DNA of 64,000 nt from Flavobacterium sp. SH_e (GCF_025717045.1 NZ_JAOVZN010000006.1:212269-276268); one strand, 5' to 3'. Shown: positions 8,978-16,953, numbered from the stretch's first letter. A program made the numbers and translations. Notes: generated by a model from the letters alone, not told the origin.

Positions 8978-9006
8978 CAAAAATATAAAAAAATCAATAG
9001 CATCAA
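8978..9006 (-). promoter_or_regulatory. sigma-A promoter of the OmpH-like gene
   Basis: Read on the minus strand: TTG (9006-9004), 18 bp, then TATTTTTG (8985-8978), matching TTG-N17-23-TAnnTTTG. It lies 33 bp before the chosen ATG at 8944 and supports that start. Confidence 0.75.
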
Positions 9007-9125
9007 CATAAAGTTTAAAAAATGCGTAAATTTTATGATATTGTTTTTATTTATAGTAAAAAACATAGCTATAAACCAACTTTATTGCCATATTTTGGGT
9101 ATTTTTTGTCTCGTTTGGGTTAGCT

Positions 9126-9160
9126 AAAAAAGTCATCTTGCCTTTTAGAGGCAAAACGAC
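9126..9160 (-). terminator. imperfect hairpin after the methyltransferase gene
   Basis: Arms AAAGTCATCTTGCC and GGCAAAACGACTTT pair with a short internal mismatch. T-rich sequence follows on the minus strand. It lies 20-55 bp past the methyltransferase stop. The rest of 8981-9181 is AT-rich, with only the OmpH promoter recognised. Confidence 0.5.
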
Positions 9161-9181
9161 TTTAAAATGATTTTTTGATTT

Positions 9182-10030
9182 TTATTTGTTTTTTAAAACG
9201 TAAATATGCGATGAATATTCCTTTGAGCTTTTTGCTTTCCAATTTGATTTTAAACCAATGAAAAATGCTTTGATGTAATTCATTTTTCCTGTTTTGTATT
9301 TTTCAGATAAAAGGCTCACATAAAACGAATCGAACTTCATTGGAAGTATTTTTTCTAATTTCATGTCTACTCTTTCAAAAAGCAATTGGATTGATTTTTT
9401 CGAAAAATGCCAAAAATGGATTGGCACATCGTATGCAGCCCAAAAAGTTTCATAATGACCAGCATCGAATGATTTGTAGTTTGGAACCGCAACAATTAAT
9501 GTTCCAGTTGGTTTTAATAAACGCTTTAATTCTTGGATCTGATGTTCTAGATTTGGAACGTGTTCTAAAACGTGCCACATGGTAATTACATCCAAAGAAT
9601 TACTTTCTAAAGCGCTAATTTCTTCTACAAATGAAATTCCTTTTTCTTTAGCAATATTTTTAGCACGATCGCTCGGTTCTACTCCAATTGTTTCCCAACC
9701 GTCATTTTTTGCTGTTAAAAGGAAATCTCCAGTTCCAGCTCCAATATCCAAAAGTTTTCCTTTTTTCGGTTGCTGGCTATTAATTAAATTCAATTTATTC
9801 TTAAGCGCAATATTTTTTACGAAATGATAGGCTTTTTCAAATAACGAACGTTTGTTGTCTGTATGCGAAATATAATCTTCGCTTTCGTAATATTTACCCA
9901 AATTTTGAAGTTCAGGTTGTGGAGAAGTAATTAGCATATCTAATTCTTCATCGTAATACAAATCAAAAATTTCTTTTGAAACAGAATGGTCTTTTACCGT
10001 AAGAAAGTGTTTTTTGTTTAAAACGTTCAT
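9182..10030 (-). CDS. class I SAM-dependent methyltransferase
   Basis: 282 residues. The SAM-binding glycine loop LLDIGAGTGDFLLTAK is at about 92-107, followed by the acidic end of strand 2 (IGVEPS, near 115). Motif IV-like ITMWHVLEHVPNLE is near 150, and VAVPNYKSFDAGHYETFWAAYD follows. This arrangement is typical of Methyltransf_23-type enzymes acting on small molecules, lipids or sugars; the substrate cannot be read from sequence. The N-terminal ~60 residues resemble the variable region found before the fold in cell-wall or O-antigen methyltransferases. It follows mnmG on the same strand but is separated from it by 385 bp with two parS boxes and a hairpin, so it is probably transcribed separately. 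Confidence 0.85.
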   Translation of the reverse strand: MNVLNKKHFLTVKDHSVSKEIFDLYYDEELDMLITSPQPELQNLGKYYESEDYISHTDNKRSLFEKAYHFVKNIALKNKLNLINSQQPKKGKLLDIGAGTGDFLLTAKNDGWETIGVEPSDRAKNIAKEKGISFVEEISALESNSLDVITMWHVLEHVPNLEHQIQELKRLLKPTGTLIVAVPNYKSFDAGHYETFWAAYDVPIHFWHFSKKSIQLLFERVDMKLEKILPMKFDSFYVSLLSEKYKTGKMNYIKAFFIGLKSNWKAKSSKEYSSHIYVLKNK

Positions 10031-10236
10031 TTTTTAATTTTATAGATATTGGGTTTAATTTATAGCAAATCCTAAAAACGAATTTTATCGCTTTTAGGAT
10101 TTTTGTTTTTTTTTATTCTTCTTTTATTTCTATTTGATCTTTGCAAAATTTGATAATTCAACATGATTGCAAAACTCTTCTTTTATCAAGTTTTGATATT
10201 TGAAAAGTGTAAAAATCATTTCAATTTTAACAAAAG

Positions 10237-10250
10237 GTTTCACGTGGAAC
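10237..10250. promoter_or_regulatory. parS (ParB box) 1
   Basis: GTTTCACGTGGAAC, a full match to the bacterial parS core GTTYCACGTGRAAC, followed by A. It is non-coding and lies downstream of mnmG. Confidence 0.85.
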
Positions 10251-10320
10251 AGAATCAATTTAAATTTCTGAATTTAGATTTTAATTTATAATGCATTTCG
10301 AAAATAAAAACCCAAAAATC

Positions 10321-10334
10321 GTTTCACGTGGAAC
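10321..10334. promoter_or_regulatory. parS (ParB box) 2
   Basis: GTTTCACGTGGAAC, identical to the box at 10237 and 84 bp away from it. Confidence 0.85.
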
Positions 10335-10342
10335 ATTTGTTT

Positions 10343-10409
10343 AGTGATCAGTGTTCAGTTTTTTAGTTGGCAGTTATACTGAATACTTTAAAACTGAACA
10401 CTGATTACT
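10343..10409 (-). repeat. inverted repeat / terminator after mnmG
   Basis: Arms 10343-10362 (AGTGATCAGTGTTCAGTTTT) and 10390-10409 are complementary at 19 of 20 positions. The structure lies 7 bp past the mnmG stop codon, and on the minus strand it may act as its terminator, although no clean T tract follows. Confidence 0.75.
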
Positions 10410-10415
10410 ACAAAT

Positions 10416-12287
10416 CTATCTTCCCATATAAATCAAAAGCACGGAAATATCACTTGGTGATACTCCGCTAATTCTCGAAGCTTGAGAAATAGTTACAGGA
10501 CGAATCTTGCTTAATTTCTGTTTTGCTTCAATCGACATTGATTTGATTTTGTTATAATCAAAATTGTCTGGAATTTTTACTTCTTCCAAACGATTTAGTT
10601 TATCCGCATTATTTCTCTCTTTTTCGATATAACCCGAATATTTAACTTGAATTACGGCTTGCTCAACAATTTCTTCATCCAAATCATTCTCTTCGATGTA
10701 AGCAGAAACTTTTTCAAATTTCAACATATCTTCTAATTCAATCTGCGGACGAGAGAAAATCTTAAACATTTTATCTCCTTGAGAAATCGGCGCAGATTCT
10801 TTTGCTTCCAAAATCGGATTTGTTTCTGCAATCGTTACACTAGTTTCTTTGAAGAATTGAACCATCTTTTCAGATTCGTTTAATTTCTTTTCCATTCTTC
10901 GTAAACGATCTTCAGAAGCTAAACCAATTTCATATGACATTGGAGTCAATCTGAAATCGGCATTATCTTGACGTAACAAAGTTCTATACTCCGCTCTCGA
11001 TGTAAACATACGATATGGCTCTTCAGTTCCTTTCGTAATCAAGTCATCAATTAGAACTCCGATGTACGCTTCATCACGTTTTAAAATCAAAGGATCTTTT
11101 TCGTGTACTTTCAAGTGAGCATTTATCCCAGCCATCAAACCTTGAGAAGCAGCTTCTTCGTAACCCGTCGTTCCGTTGATTTGTCCAGCGAAATACAAAC
11201 CTTCAACTAACTTAGTTTCTAAAGTATGTTTCAATTGCGTTGGAGGAAAGAAATCATACTCGATAGCATAACCTGGTCTAAAAAATTTTACATTTTCAAA
11301 ACCTGCTACAGAACGAAGCGCTTTGAATTGAATATCTTCAGGAAGAGAAGTTGAAAATCCGTTTACGTAAACTTCACAAGTATTCCATCCTTCTGGCTCA
11401 ACAAATAATTGGTGACGCTCTTTATCTGCAAAACGATTTATTTTATCTTCAATCGATGGACAGTATCTTGGTCCTAAACTTTTGATTCTTCCGTTGAACA
11501 TTGGAGAACGATCAAAACCTTCTCTCAAAATATCATGAACGTTCAACGAAGTGTACGTCATGTAACAAGAACGCTGATGCGTTAGCGGAGAAGTCACATC
11601 TGAATAAGAAAACTTATCTGGCTTTGCATCTCCTTTTTCTTCGTTCATTTTAGAATAATCTAAAGAACGTCCATCTACTCGAGGTGGCGTTCCTGTTTTC
11701 ATTCTTCCAGCTTCAAAACCTGCTTTGATCAAATCTTCGGTAATTCCGGTTGCAGCACTTTCTCCTGCTCTTCCACCTCCAAATTGTTTTTCTCCGATAT
11801 GAATTAAACCATTCAAAAAAGTACCATTTGTCAAAACAACAGATTTGGAACGAATCTCCACACCAAGTGAAGTTCTAATTCCTTTTATCTTTCCATCTTC
11901 GATTATCAAACCTTTTACCATCTCTTGATAAAAATCAAGATTTGGAGTTACCTCCAACATCATTCTCCATTCTTCTGCAAAACGCATTCTGTCACTTTGA
12001 ACTCTCGGCGACCACATTGCAGGTCCTTTTGATTTGTTCAGCATCTTGAATTGAATTGCCGTACGATCTGAAACAATTCCTGAATATCCTCCAAGCGCAT
12101 CAATTTCGCGAACGATCTGTCCTTTTGCAATTCCTCCCATCGCAGGATTGCAAGACATCTGTGCTATGTTTTGTAAACTCATTGTAACCAATAAAGTTTT
12201 CGATCCCAAATTTGCAGCCGCAGCTGCAGCTTCAGAACCAGCATGGCCAGCACCAACCACAATAACATCGTATTCTTCTAAAAACAT
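10416..12287 (-). CDS. mnmG: tRNA U34 carboxymethylaminomethyl modification enzyme MnmG (GidA)
   Basis: FAD-dependent partner of MnmE. Together they install cmnm5 at the wobble uridine of several tRNAs, using methylene-THF and glycine. The 623 residues are standard length. The dinucleotide-binding motif VIVVGAGHAGSEAAAAAA is at about 9-26. The conserved SCNPAMGGIAKGQIVREIDA stretch (about 45-64), GGGRAGE and GQINGTTGYEEAASQG (near 370) follow, and the helical C-terminal MnmE-binding domain ends with ISGVSPSDISVLLIYMGR. mnmG is often near the chromosome origin, which agrees with the parS sites flanking it on both sides. Confidence 0.97.
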   Translation of the reverse strand: MFLEEYDVIVVGAGHAGSEAAAAAANLGSKTLLVTMSLQNIAQMSCNPAMGGIAKGQIVREIDALGGYSGIVSDRTAIQFKMLNKSKGPAMWSPRVQSDRMRFAEEWRMMLEVTPNLDFYQEMVKGLIIEDGKIKGIRTSLGVEIRSKSVVLTNGTFLNGLIHIGEKQFGGGRAGESAATGITEDLIKAGFEAGRMKTGTPPRVDGRSLDYSKMNEEKGDAKPDKFSYSDVTSPLTHQRSCYMTYTSLNVHDILREGFDRSPMFNGRIKSLGPRYCPSIEDKINRFADKERHQLFVEPEGWNTCEVYVNGFSTSLPEDIQFKALRSVAGFENVKFFRPGYAIEYDFFPPTQLKHTLETKLVEGLYFAGQINGTTGYEEAASQGLMAGINAHLKVHEKDPLILKRDEAYIGVLIDDLITKGTEEPYRMFTSRAEYRTLLRQDNADFRLTPMSYEIGLASEDRLRRMEKKLNESEKMVQFFKETSVTIAETNPILEAKESAPISQGDKMFKIFSRPQIELEDMLKFEKVSAYIEENDLDEEIVEQAVIQVKYSGYIEKERNNADKLNRLEEVKIPDNFDYNKIKSMSIEAKQKLSKIRPVTISQASRISGVSPSDISVLLIYMGR

Positions 12288-12350
12288 TTTGTTTTATTAT
12301 TCTCCAAAAACCGCTAACGCGGTTTCTAGAATTACTTTTATATTTGTCTT

Positions 12351-12364
12351 GTTCCACGTGGAAC
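12351..12364. promoter_or_regulatory. parS (ParB box) 3
   Basis: GTTCCACGTGGAAC, a perfect palindrome, 64 bp upstream of the mnmG start. Besides centromere function, ParB binding here could affect mnmG transcription. Confidence 0.88.
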
Positions 12365-12464
12365 TTTTTATTTTGCTTCAGGTTTGAAGTTTGAAGTTTC
12401 AAGTTTCAAGTTCAAACCGAAACGTGTAAACTAGAATCTTTAAATTCTAGAAATCAATAAAAAT

Positions 12465-12478
12465 GTTTCACGTGAAAC
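12465..12478. promoter_or_regulatory. parS (ParB box) 4
   Basis: GTTTCACGTGAAAC flanked by AT...AT, giving an 18-bp perfect palindrome (12463-12480) that equals the classical 16-mer parS of Bacillus and Caulobacter plus one base on each side. Confidence 0.92.
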
Positions 12479-12494
12479 ATTTTTTACTTCATTC

Positions 12495-12575
12495 AAATCA
12501 GAACTTTCAAATCAGAACTTTCAAATCAGAACTTTCAAATCAGAACTTTCAAATCAGAACTTTCAAATCAGAACT
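12495..12575. repeat. minisatellite A, 14-bp unit x ~5.7
   Basis: Five exact copies of AAATCAGAACTTTC starting at 12495, 12509, 12523, 12537 and 12551, then a partial copy from 12565. The tract fills the space between parS 4 and parS 5. Confidence 0.95.
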
Positions 12576-12600
12576 CCGAAACAGAATCTTCACAATAAAT

Positions 12601-12614
12601 ATTTCACGTGAAAC
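12601..12614. promoter_or_regulatory. parS-like box 5 (one mismatch)
   Basis: ATTTCACGTGAAAC has A instead of G at position 1; otherwise it is a full parS core, followed by AT. Confidence 0.75.
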
Positions 12615-12619
12615 ATTTC

Positions 12620-12757
12620 TAAACTTCCATTCCAAACTTCCATTCCAAACTTCCATTCTAAACTTCCATTCTAAACTTCCATTCTAAACTTCCATTCTAA
12701 ACTTCCATTCTAAACTTCCATTCTAAACTTCCATTCTAAACTTCTATTCTAAACTTC
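12620..12757. repeat. minisatellite B, 13-bp unit x ~10.5
   Basis: Ten full copies of YAAACTTCCATTC. Copies 2 and 3 begin with C, and the tenth has CTTCT instead of CTTCC. A partial copy from 12750 follows. The tract fills the space between parS 5 and parS 6. Confidence 0.95.
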
Positions 12758-12777
12758 AAAGACCATTTTAAAATCAT

Positions 12778-12791
12778 GTTCCACGTGAAAC
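12778..12791. promoter_or_regulatory. parS (ParB box) 6
   Basis: GTTCCACGTGAAAC, a full match to GTTYCACGTGRAAC. First of six boxes spaced 42-53 bp apart. Confidence 0.88.
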
Positions 12792-12830
12792 ATCCTTTTC
12801 TTTTTCTTTTAAATTCAAACTTAAAAAATC

Positions 12831-12844
12831 GTTCCACGTGGAAC
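12831..12844. promoter_or_regulatory. parS (ParB box) 7
   Basis: GTTCCACGTGGAAC, extended by AAATC/GATTT to a perfect 24-bp palindrome at 12826-12849. It starts 53 bp after the start of box 6. Confidence 0.9.
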
Positions 12845-12878
12845 GATTTAATCTTTTATTCAAATTCTTTACTTTAAC

Positions 12879-12892
12879 GTTCCACGTGGAAC
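12879..12892. promoter_or_regulatory. parS (ParB box) 8
   Basis: GTTCCACGTGGAAC, extended by TAAC/GTTA to a perfect 22-bp palindrome at 12875-12896. It starts 48 bp after the start of box 7. Confidence 0.9.
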
Positions 12893-12922
12893 GTTATAAA
12901 TTCTTTTACTTTCTTCTAATAT

Positions 12923-12936
12923 GTTTCACGTGGAAC
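12923..12936. promoter_or_regulatory. parS (ParB box) 9
   Basis: GTTTCACGTGGAAC, starting 44 bp after the start of box 8. Confidence 0.88.
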
Positions 12937-12967
12937 GTTATAAAAATTTTATAAAAAAAATAAAAAC

Positions 12968-12981
12968 GTTTCACGTGGAAC
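12968..12981. promoter_or_regulatory. parS (ParB box) 10
   Basis: GTTTCACGTGGAAC, starting 45 bp after the start of box 9. Confidence 0.88.
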
Positions 12982-13004
12982 ATATACATTAAAAAGATGT
13001 TTAA

Positions 13005-13424
13005 CTACTGTTCCACGTGAAACATCTTCATCTTCTCCTCTTCCTTAGCCCTCATTAATTGAGCATCTTTATCTGTCTTGTCTTTGTATCCACAGTAATG
13101 TAGTATACCATGAGACAACACTCTTTTGAGTTCTTCAGCAAATGAAACATTGAAGTCTTTTGCATTGTCTGCAACACGTTCTACAGAAACAAAAATATCG
13201 CCATTTAACTCGTTACCAACTGTATAATCAAAACTGATAATATCAGTAAGAGTATCATGATCTAAATATTCAACGTTTATTTTATGAAGATATTCATCGT
13301 CACAAAATATGTAGTTTATCTCGCCTTCATTCTTTCCTTCAGAAACAATTACAGCACTTAACCAGTCACTAAAAGCCTGCTCGTCTCCTAAACTAAAATC
13401 TGTTTCGTAATTAAAATTTATCAT
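13005..13424 (-). CDS. ybeY: endoribonuclease / rRNA maturation factor YbeY
   Basis: Single-strand endoribonuclease for 16S rRNA 3'-end maturation and ribosome quality control. 139 residues. Strands and the family segment DTLTDIISFDY are at 57-67, GDIFVS at 75-80, and the metal site HGILHYCGY is at 105-113. The canonical H-x3-H-x5-H site has His105 and His109, but the third position (115) is Asp in YKDKT. I remember this substitution from other Bacteroidota YbeY proteins, where Asp can still bind metal. The start overlaps the stop of the DUF4175-like gene by 4 bp (ATGA), so the two are translationally coupled. The last codons (MFHVEQ) are the translation of parS box 11. Confidence 0.93.
   Translation of the reverse strand: MINFNYETDFSLGDEQAFSDWLSAVIVSEGKNEGEINYIFCDDEYLHKINVEYLDHDTLTDIISFDYTVGNELNGDIFVSVERVADNAKDFNVSFAEELKRVLSHGILHYCGYKDKTDKDAQLMRAKEEEKMKMFHVEQ
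13010..13023. promoter_or_regulatory. parS (ParB box) 11, inside the ybeY coding end
   Basis: GTTCCACGTGAAAC lies in frame in the last codons of ybeY (product tail FHVEQ), 42 bp after the start of box 10. It closes the evenly spaced array. Confidence 0.88.
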
Positions 13425-16400
13425 TTTGTATTAAAGTATTCTTGAACTTTTTGATTAAAATTCGAGCGCAAAGGTAGTGATTGTCTGTTTAATATCTCCA
13501 CACTGTTTAAATATTCCAATAGTGAACTTGGTAAAGCATTCGAACGATTCGTAAATTCTGCCTTATTTGTTTCAGATTGTCTTTGTGTATCCTGACCTTG
13601 TTGCTGAACTGCATTGTTTAATTTCCACAATTCTTGCTGAATATTTAGAATACGTTGCAGGTTCTCATTCTTAAAACCTTTATTCAAAATCTGCTTTTCA
13701 GATTGTTTCATCTGATCTATAATAGATCTGCCTTGAGCATCTAAACCTTTCTTTGCTAATTCTTTTTGAAGCGCTTCACGAAGCTTAACTTGCTCTTTGT
13801 AAATCTCCATAATAGCTTCTGCGTCGCCTTCTCCATCTTCTCCTTCATTACCATTCTTCTCTCCTTTTCCACTCTTTCCATCTTTACCAGAAGAACCTTT
13901 ATCTCCACTTTTGTTACCTTGTCCTTCCTTTCCTTGTCCGTCTTTACCCTGAGCGCTTTGTCCTTGTCCAGACTTTCCATCTTTACCTTCTCCAGGTTTG
14001 TCTCCCGGTTGTTGTCCAGGTTTCATTCCTTCTTTCATTTTATCAGCAAGACCTTTTTGTTTCTGAATAATATCTGGTAACTGCATTCCTTGTCCGTCTC
14101 CCTGTTTAGGTTTTCCTGCTCCCGGTTTAGGCATAGACATCTGCATGTTGTTCAATAAATCACTTAAAAAATCGGCTAACTTATTTGCAGATGAAACGGC
14201 ATATTGCTGGTGTGAAACACCTCTAGGAATCTGAACGTCGGTTAAGGTTTCTATAGCCTTATCCATATTGTATTGTACGTTTCCAATTTCTTTAGTAACG
14301 TCTTCTGCTACCTTTGGATTACGTAATGAAAGTGCAAACAAACTATCATCTACATGTCTAAACTGCTGTTTCAAATTCTGTTGAATCTTGATATTTTTTG
14401 TAAATGCAGAAGAACCTAATTTCATTGCTTTGAACTGTTTCATCACATCTTCTTGTGATAAAGAATAAGCCAAAAGGTTATCTAGAATCTGACGAAGCAT
14501 TGCTACATCTTCTTCTAATTGTTCCTGTTCTCCACCTTCCATTTCACTCTGCATTTCCTGAGCCATAGACTTCATTTTCTTTGCAGCACTTTTCTGTTTT
14601 GGTTTAGCTCCAGATGTATTCTTTTTACTCAATTCTTCAGAAGCTTTATTCAAATCATTATCTACATCTTTCTCTTTTGAAGCATCAGACGGAATGTCTA
14701 AAGGTTTCTTTAAAGTCTTATTTTCGTCTTTCAAATCTTTTAAATCTTCCTGAATCTTATCAAAAGATTTATTGATTTCATCCTGCTTCTCTTTCGTATT
14801 TTCTTTCTCTTTATTAGATAACTGTTCCTGTTGTTCTGACAGTTTGTTTAGTTTCTCAGCAACCTGTTCTGCTTTCTTTGAAACATAAAAACGTTTGGTT
14901 AACTCCACCAATTGTTCTAAATTACGAGATTGATTTTTACTGATTTGTTTGAACTTTTCCATCTTATCAAACAGTTCTTCGCTGTTTAATTTATCATTTA
15001 AGTTCTTCAATTCGTCTAATAATTTCTGATTCTTTTCTAAATCTTTCTGAGCATTATCCAAACGCTTTTGTAAATCTTCTGCTGTTTTATCTTTCTTATC
15101 ATCTTTAAACTTGTCAAGATTCTGATTCATTTTCTCAGAAAACTGTTTCATCATTTCGTCTTGCTGTTTCTGACGTTTGATAAAATCGTTGATCTTCTGC
15201 TGATCTTTAAACTCTAAATTATCTTTTTCTTTTCCCGTATTTTGAAGCTTATCCATTTCTGAAATCTGCTTCGTTTGGTTCTTCAAAGATTTAGATAAAC
15301 TATTAATATTTTGATTTTGCTGTTGCAATTCCTGATCTTGAATTTCATCTGTAGTTGCTACACGATCTGAAAATGTAGAAGACTTTGTAGACTTAAATCC
15401 GTGTGGTGCATCGTTATCAAAAACTTCAAAATAGTACTCGTATGAAACTCCTTCTTCTACTGGAAGATTGCTAGGAAAATTAAAAACAAACTGATCAAAT
15501 ACTCCAGCTTTCACAGGAATGTTTCCACGCTTAGCAGATTGAGGTTTGTTACGTTCGTAGTATACAATTTGTAATTTCGAAAGTCCGTAATCATCACCCA
15601 ATCTTCCTAGAATATAGTTTTTATCAAGCTTCAAACTGTCTGGCGCAGGACCTACATTGATGGTTGGAAACTGATCTTTGATCACAGACAGCTGATAATC
15701 TAGTTTTTCGTAGTTTTTAACCTTATCATTTGACGTAAGTATTTGATATTCGGTATTTTGACTTATATTTTTAGCCAATTTAAACTCATTCTCGGCCTTA
15801 TTGAACTTAAATACTTCATTATCTCTTTTCCATACAACTTCTTGTGTAGATTTGGTGTTCATTTTCCAAGTTACAGTAGTTCCTTCAGGTACAATTGCAT
15901 TACCAGTTCCTTCAATTGTCTCTGATTTTTTCTTTAGATAAGAAGGAAAATTTAAAACCATTTCGAAGTTTGCAATCGATGGAACTGTGATCACTTTCAA
16001 TTCATATTCTTCAGAAACAACCGAATTTCCTTCAAAAGAAAATTGAATATTTTCAGAAGGTTTCTCCACTTTAAATTCAAACTTTCCAGGTTGAGAAGAT
16101 TCCATAAAATAGCTTTCATCACCAATATGAATCATAACATTTTCTGGAACAACGTTTCCAACAGATTCCATTTTAATCACAAAATCTTTGTTTTGTTCTG
16201 CTTGCAAATTCGAATTCAAAACCACAAATTTGAAAGGAGCTGGTGGCAAGAATGCAGAATTGAAATGCACTACTCTATTCAAACTTTGAGAAATTACATT
16301 GCTATTTCCAGAAATATAAAACACAGCAAAAAGCAAAATTGGTACTAAAGCTAATGGTAAATATTTTTTATTCGCTTTAAAATTGATAGCATTACCAAAT

Positions 16401-16822
16401 GGAATTGGTTGTAAAGAATTTGCTTTTTGTTCTATAGAAGCTAAAACTAACTCCGAACTTTCAGCATTATTTTCAGAAGACAATTGTAAAAAGTTAGTCA
16501 GTTTATCACTCACTTCTGTGAAATGATTTCCAATAATTTTTGAAGCCTGAGTATAATCAATTCCTTTTTGAAGTTTGAATAACTTGAATAATGGAAACAG
16601 AATTAGACGGACTAAAAGGAAAACTTCAACTCCAATAAATAACCAAAATAGAAAAGTTCTTCCTATAGGTTTTAGCCAAAGAAAATACTCTACAAAAAGC
16701 GTAAATAGAAAATACAATAAACCAAAACCGGTAAAAAGTAATATCCCTTTTATCAATTCGTTGGTATAATATTTCTTAATAAAAGCTTCTAACTTTTGAT
16801 ATATAGCAGATGATGTTTTCAA
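13421..16822 (-). CDS. large DUF4175-like membrane protein
   Basis: 1133 residues. Three membrane helices lie near the N-terminus (about 24-48, 54-81 and 153-173). A beta-rich periplasmic-type region follows (about 190-480), with a PFKFVVLNSN start and Ig-like strands. Next is a long Lys/Glu/Gln/Asn coiled coil (about 480-760), then a helical part, a strongly repetitive Gly/Lys/Gln/Asp linker (about 925-1005, with units such as GKDGQGKEGQG) and a conserved helical tail (LREALQKELAKKGLDAQGRSII). It matches my memory of Bacteroidota DUF4175 proteins; the molecular function is unknown. It lies divergently from gltX and upstream of ybeY in one transcription unit. The low-complexity linker is the part most open to copy-number change. 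Confidence 0.75.
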   Translation of the reverse strand: MKTSSAIYQKLEAFIKKYYTNELIKGILLFTGFGLLYFLFTLFVEYFLWLKPIGRTFLFWLFIGVEVFLLVRLILFPLFKLFKLQKGIDYTQASKIIGNHFTEVSDKLTNFLQLSSENNAESSELVLASIEQKANSLQPIPFGNAINFKANKKYLPLALVPILLFAVFYISGNSNVISQSLNRVVHFNSAFLPPAPFKFVVLNSNLQAEQNKDFVIKMESVGNVVPENVMIHIGDESYFMESSQPGKFEFKVEKPSENIQFSFEGNSVVSEEYELKVITVPSIANFEMVLNFPSYLKKKSETIEGTGNAIVPEGTTVTWKMNTKSTQEVVWKRDNEVFKFNKAENEFKLAKNISQNTEYQILTSNDKVKNYEKLDYQLSVIKDQFPTINVGPAPDSLKLDKNYILGRLGDDYGLSKLQIVYYERNKPQSAKRGNIPVKAGVFDQFVFNFPSNLPVEEGVSYEYYFEVFDNDAPHGFKSTKSSTFSDRVATTDEIQDQELQQQNQNINSLSKSLKNQTKQISEMDKLQNTGKEKDNLEFKDQQKINDFIKRQKQQDEMMKQFSEKMNQNLDKFKDDKKDKTAEDLQKRLDNAQKDLEKNQKLLDELKNLNDKLNSEELFDKMEKFKQISKNQSRNLEQLVELTKRFYVSKKAEQVAEKLNKLSEQQEQLSNKEKENTKEKQDEINKSFDKIQEDLKDLKDENKTLKKPLDIPSDASKEKDVDNDLNKASEELSKKNTSGAKPKQKSAAKKMKSMAQEMQSEMEGGEQEQLEEDVAMLRQILDNLLAYSLSQEDVMKQFKAMKLGSSAFTKNIKIQQNLKQQFRHVDDSLFALSLRNPKVAEDVTKEIGNVQYNMDKAIETLTDVQIPRGVSHQQYAVSSANKLADFLSDLLNNMQMSMPKPGAGKPKQGDGQGMQLPDIIQKQKGLADKMKEGMKPGQQPGDKPGEGKDGKSGQGQSAQGKDGQGKEGQGNKSGDKGSSGKDGKSGKGEKNGNEGEDGEGDAEAIMEIYKEQVKLREALQKELAKKGLDAQGRSIIDQMKQSEKQILNKGFKNENLQRILNIQQELWKLNNAVQQQGQDTQRQSETNKAEFTNRSNALPSSLLEYLNSVEILNRQSLPLRSNFNQKVQEYFNTK

Positions 16823-16871
16823 AATAAATCTGTTTTAATTATAACCTATAAAAGTAGTAATTATAACAATA

Positions 16872-16953
16872 AGTCTGAAAGTCAAAAGTCGAAAGTCAAA
16901 AGTTTAGCACACAGCACAAAACCTTTCAGACTTTCGACTTTTGGCTTTTGACT
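16872..16953. repeat. imperfect inverted repeat upstream of gltX
   Basis: The left arm 16872-16903 is built of AGTC-AAAAGTCGAAAGTC-type motifs. The right arm 16922-16953 is its imperfect reverse complement (TTTCAGACTTTCGACTTTTG). The arms are separated by about 18 bp. Such pseudo-repeats of GTCAAAAGTCGAAAGT are a frequent intergenic filler in flavobacteria. The right arm overlaps the gltX -33 element, so the hairpin could influence that promoter. Confidence 0.75.

Larger units (their letters stand above)
10031..10415. other. 385-bp intergenic region between mnmG and methyltransferase
   Basis: Non-coding. It holds, from left to right, a terminator-like hairpin at 10066-10103 (arms AAATCCTAAAAACGA / TCGCTTTTAGGATTT), two parS palindromes (10237-10250 and 10321-10334) and a long inverted repeat at 10343-10409. 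The remainder is plain AT-rich sequence. Confidence 0.8.
12288..13004. other. 717-bp parS-rich intergenic region (putative centromere)
   Basis: No credible gene. It contains eight complete parS boxes (a ninth overlaps the end of ybeY), two tandem-repeat tracts (12495-12575 and 12620-12757), a short hairpin just upstream of mnmG (12307-12324, AAACCGC/GCGGTTT), an imperfect inverted repeat at 12381-12418 (ends GGTTTGAA / TTCAAACC) and a small hairpin at 12431-12450 (CTAGAAT/ATTCTAG). The reading frame across 12463-12687 is only a translation of the repeats. Confidence 0.85.

Noticed and set aside
12463..12687. 74-codon plus-strand reading frame starting MFHVKHFL
   Set aside because: It is only a translation of parS box 4 and the two minisatellites; the amino acid repeats (e.g. 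SNQNFQIRTFKSEL) follow the DNA repeat and no RBS or promoter is seen.
12495..12757. CRISPR-like regular repeats
   Set aside because: The 13- and 14-bp units are directly adjacent without spacers, and there are no cas genes; these are minisatellites.
12826..12896. CACGTG palindromes as transcription terminators
   Set aside because: The boxes form short hairpins, but there is no T tract at most of them, the core is always GTTYCACGTGRAAC, and many copies occur away from gene ends; parS explains them better.
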